Assembly: GCF_024713975.1 (NCBI RefSeq)
Contig: NC_091107.1
Coordinates: 14,311,501 to 14,375,500, forward strand
Length of the DNA stretch: 64,000 nucleotides
DNA from: Paralichthys olivaceus
Lineage: Eukaryota > Chordata > Actinopteri > Pleuronectiformes > Paralichthyidae
Direction: 5' to 3'
The translations under genes and the position numbers were made by a program. Shown here one piece after another: positions 48,131 to 64,000 of the stretch. The notes beneath the pieces were generated by a model. The model saw nothing but the letters and a program-made list of their open reading frames with translations. It had not been told where the DNA came from and ran no database searches. Position 1 is the first letter of the stretch. Each line of letters begins with the position of its first letter.

Positions 48131-51053
48131 GATGTTCCTCCATACTGTGCCTATGTCATTCCCCCTCTCACTGTACTCAATTATCTGTACTGGAATCAGA
48201 ATAATCGCAGGGGCGTTGTTATTTATCTCATGTTTCCCTAAATATTATCAAAGGTTGACTGCGCCATCATGCAGGGATCAGGTAGAAGCCTGACAGTTTG
48301 CTGGACATAATAAATGAGAAATAGACTCTTTAGAAAAAAAACAAGACAGTTACTTCAGGAGATGGGATTATTATGAATGTCATAATTGGAGAATCTGAGA
48401 CACTTTCTTCTTCATCGTCCCCAAATAAACATTTCACATCGGCAACATATTTAAAGTTACTGAGGTAAAAGGTACAAGTAGTTGTATTTCACTTTCAGTT
48501 ATAAGATGCGGTGTTAAGTTTGTCCTAATAACTATATGATGTAATTGTTTCATATTCAAAGATATATATAAAGAGAGACTGCGTCTAATGCTCTGCCTCT
48601 GTATATAACTATTTTGTATGCTACAGGCTCTTGAAGCAGTGACTGTGCAAAGCCACACCAGCAGCAATAGTGGGTGAAAGTAGCGCCCTCACTTGGAAAC
48701 TCGGTGGAGTTGCAGCACCAGCTGCAGAAGTGCAGTGGGAACATCATGTCCACTCTCACACCCTCTTCACTGTAAAGCAACACGAGGCACGAACATATGC
48801 ACAAAATCCTGTTTGTTGTGTAAAGTTCATTATATAAAATTTATTTTAATGACAATATCAATGCAAATATAGCACTACAGTGATTTCCAAGGTACACCGT
48901 ATCTTACCATATCAATATAGTATGGCACTCATATAATGGCCACCGTTTAGTAGACACACAAAACCAACGGCTTCTGTAAACTATCTTGGGAGATGATACC
49001 CCGGGTTCCACATCTGTCTGTGAAAAGGAATCATGGAAAGATGATTATTGGTATCTGAAATTAAACTGGGCAGAATAATGAGCATCATTTGGGAACTTTT
49101 CAGTATAAGGAATCTCTGCATGCATTGCACTTGCCCATTTCCATCAATCTGACCTGTGTTTGTTTAAAAATTGACTCAGTGAGACTGAAAACCCTTGACT
49201 GTCAAACACAAGCAGGTGGAACTAAAACAAAAGGCCAAGCAGTGACTCTCAAACATTTAGATAGGTCGTCTTTTCATGGGGTGTACTGTACTGTATAGTT
49301 TGGTGCCATAACTATCATCAAACAACAACAACCAAGAGACATTCAAGTGCCTTAATACTATTACAGAAGGGCTCACTCTTCAAGATACAAACTCCAATTC
49401 ATGTGGCTTTCAGAAGTAAAACAAATATGTAACAATAAGCACTATATTAATAATTTTTTCTCGTAGTAACACCATGTCGTTGAACGAACAACACCAGTAG
49501 TTCAAGATAGCAGCAAAGTATTTAAAAAAACAAGAAATCTGTACATAAATAAAAATTAATGTAGAAAAAAAGACATAAATAAATCAATAACACATCTTAA
49601 AGGGAGTCTTGCATAAATTTAAATAAACAACTGTTGGACTGTGCCTTTCTTTTTGAGGGCTTACTGTTTATTAGTTGAACTATATATAATGCATGGAGTG
49701 GCTGCAGCAGATAAAGTACTTAATTCTTTTTAGAAAAAACGAGTGGACAAAGTTATGTTTATACAGTATATGCTACATTATATGTACTGATTACAAGTAT
49801 GAAAATGGAAATAACTGCTACATTTTCAATCCGGTTGTACATATCTATTTACAGTACATTAGGGTTTAATTTCTCCTAAGCGTATACCATGTTTTTGTGC
49901 AGATTGTTCCAGCATTCTGTCTGAGGTGATCAATACTCACAGTCTTATCAGTTGCACCATGTTGTACAGTCTGTGTTGATGGGTGTCAGTGCTTGTTGTT
50001 CTGTGTGGAGGAACAATCACTAATGTGCAACTGTGGGTATAAGCATGAGTGATGACGATTTTCTCTACCTACTGTATGTTTGACTGGACTGCACGTGATG
50101 TGCCATCTGTCACACCACTGATTTTTACAATGATACCCCAAGCAACATGTTTTTGTACAACCACATGATTTTATCATAGTGAAGAATGCTGTATGTAAAA
50201 GTCTGACATGATCATCTCTACACATATATATATTATCTTTTTTTACAATACTGTATGTCTATTGTGACATGCAGAGAATGACACAGTAAATATGACTTAT
50301 TCAAGTCTTAGATATGTATGTTAGGCTAGTTGACACAAGTTTTAATCATGTTGCTCCAGCACTGGGAGCATATTGCTATAAAATTGCAGAAACGTTGAGA
50401 AAGTAAATAGATACATTACAAATATGCAAACAGATACAGTAGGTAGCTTTTACTCCTTGTTGATGATTATTTGCATCCACAATGACAATCTATTAAGACA
50501 TCTCATATGCATTCACGATTTCAAGAAACACTTCGATAACTTGTCAACGAGTCTGGCCTTTTCTCATCCACAGAGCAGTGTGTTTGGACGATTGTGTGCT
50601 GGAGGAAAATACATGATTCCCATGTAGTCAAGTAGTCAGGAGGAAATTTGGCAACACCAATCTTAGAGTAGATCCCACCCGTTATTGTTTAGATGGTGGT
50701 TTTACTTTGTAGCAATAGCACTGGTGTTTTGTGGCAAAAATTGTTGGCAATTAGAACAACTGAATACATACAGTAGTAGAGAGCAAGTACAAATCAACTG
50801 GGTATGAAATTAATTAATCTGATTTTAAGACGTGTTTTTCTTCACCTCTTTTATCAGCCTTTTTTGTTTGTTTTTCCAAATGAGTTTTCAGTAATCTTTA
50901 TTACTGTCCTCATTCTCTCTATCACACACTAAGAGTGCTGGCGAATTTCTTCTTCTTCGTCCAAAATCTTTCTTTCCTCTGTGGCAACCATCTCACCACA
51001 AATCATCTAAAGAACATTCCTCTTACCAAACCCATTTTAACTCTCATCTCTTC

Positions 51054-51059
51054 TTTATT
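51054..51059 (-). terminator. Candidate nyap1 polyadenylation signal (proximal)
   Basis: AATAAA on the minus strand about 72 nt after the stop codon. More distal sites are likely. Confidence 0.35.
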
Positions 51060-51130
51060 GTTCATTCATCTTTTGCTCATCTGTGTGTTTTGTGTCTTCC
51101 GTGACGTTCTTGCTAGGCTGTCCTATTGCC

Positions 51131-62979
<11,849 letters not shown>

Positions 62980-64000
62980 GGTATAGAAGAAGACTCTGGA
63001 GAGGGGGACGTATGGCAGAGGCGGCCTCCTCCAACTCACCTAAACAAGAAGAAACAAGGGCAATGTTTCAGCTCATTAATCATTAAAAAACATGTTGAAC
63101 TGCTTCCCTGGGCTTCAACATTGTAATGTGGCGACACACTCTGAAACCCAGATAACCCCCGAAAGAACTGGCCGAACTTAAGGGGAGTCATAGCTTATCA
63201 TTCTCTCTCTGTCATAACAAACAGTCCTGCCCATTACTCCAACTGGCAGCCTTCAGAGCAGAGACAAGGTGATGCATGGTGATGGAGGGCACAGTTTTGT
63301 TTACGCTTACCTCGAGTGTATCACATGAAAACTATTTATTCTTTCATTATCCAGTTATGAATATTTGAGTAAGCATGGTAACTCAGCTGCAGAGCGTCAC
63401 TGGCTGCAGGCCCTGGGATGGCCTAGCTAAGCCTGTCTGCTAGCCAGACGGTAATGTGGTTTGTCATATGTAGCGCATGAACAACTTCACGCTCACCCCA
63501 TGAGAAGTCAGGCTTGTTGTGGGGCAGATATCTGAGAATACAGTATTTTCATGGTGGAGAATGTGAGTGTGCGATGCAATTGGCTGAGAGAAGCACAGCT
63601 GTCAGCTGATGCGTGTTTACAGAGGGTTTTTTCCCTCGTCATGAACAGAAACAGGGCTTGAATGTTTGTGTTTTTTTGGTAGTGGACACTGGAGCATTAT
63701 TGTCGCTGCTTCTGGCATCAGTTTGTTTTGAACTGAACACCATTGCTGATTAACGCAAGTCAAGCAGTCACTTTCATGAGATGCAATAAGTCAATGGTCA
63801 GGTTTTCAGTCTCAAAGAAAAATAAAGGAAAAATATCCAAAGGAAAGTGTGTCAACTTGTTGATATATATATATATATTTAAATCACTAGCTTGCATTCA
63901 CATGTTACAATGGAACAGCATGCCAGTCCAGGGTAATGAGCTCTAAAAGCATTCATGTCTCAGGATAAAAGCAGCATGAAATATGAATAAAAAATATATA
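62980..64000. other. Sequence upstream of the nyap1 first coding exon
   Basis: An AG at 63041-63042 after a pyrimidine stretch (on the minus strand, TTCTTGTTTAG) suggests a spliced 5' UTR with its own exon further right, beyond what I can identify. A short TA run lies near 63862. Nothing else is recognised. Confidence 0.5.

Larger units (their letters stand above)
47520..51130. other. Region between atp1b2 and nyap1
   Basis: The left part is the atp1b2 5' side. From about 48800 to 51130 the sequence is AT-rich and probably contains a long nyap1 3' UTR, as is usual for neuronal genes. Several AATAAA hexamers on the minus strand are available, the first at 51054. No further gene is seen. Confidence 0.5.

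Overview
The window is a piece of a bony-fish (teleost, probably percomorph) nuclear chromosome. The evidence is intron-split vertebrate genes with GT-AG splice sites, short introns, many long CA/GT, GA and AT microsatellites, and copies of small inverted-repeat DNA elements typical of fish genomes. There is no prokaryotic, organellar or viral gene content.

Five protein-coding genes could be assembled exon by exon with consistent reading phase. From left to right: (1) pld2, phospholipase D2, minus strand, 23 coding exons, 957 aa (238-11916). (2) chrne, the epsilon subunit of the muscle nicotinic acetylcholine receptor, minus strand, 12 exons, 518 aa (19674-27853). (3) A gltpd2-like glycolipid/ceramide-1-phosphate transfer protein gene, plus strand, 4 exons, about 308 aa (31451-34628). 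(4) atp1b2, Na,K-ATPase beta-2 subunit, minus strand, 7 exons plus one possible 27-nt microexon, 284 or 293 aa (40577-47519). (5) nyap1, a neuronal PI3-kinase adaptor, minus strand, 6 coding exons, 1061 aa (51131-62979). Every CDS sum is divisible by three and every exon junction is phase-compatible, so the models hang together from sequence alone, although the homology calls rest on my memory of the human proteins.

The order pld2 - chrne - gltpd2, with atp1b2 close by, matches the human 17p13 neighbourhood. nyap1 is on 7q22 in human, so its position here marks an arrangement that differs from mammals. The genes do not form one pathway; they share a neighbourhood. chrne and atp1b2 are membrane proteins of excitable tissue, nyap1 is neuronal, and pld2 and gltpd2 act on membrane lipids.

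Gene-free stretches: 1-237 (pld2 3' side), 11945-19673 (upstream of pld2, with microsatellites, transposon relics and a broken chrne-like exon at 18520-18645), 27854-31450 (chrne promoter side and gltpd2 upstream region), 34629-40576 (between two convergent genes), 47520-51130 (atp1b2 promoter and the probable nyap1 3' UTR) and 62980-64000 (nyap1 upstream). Three small inverted-repeat element families recur across the window.

No wholly new system was found. The most interesting observations are the decayed chrne-like exon, the 27-nt in-frame microexon in atp1b2, the Arg/Asp-Ser-His repeat expansion and extended N-terminus of nyap1, a probable tandem duplication around the chrne promoter, and two near-perfect hairpins.
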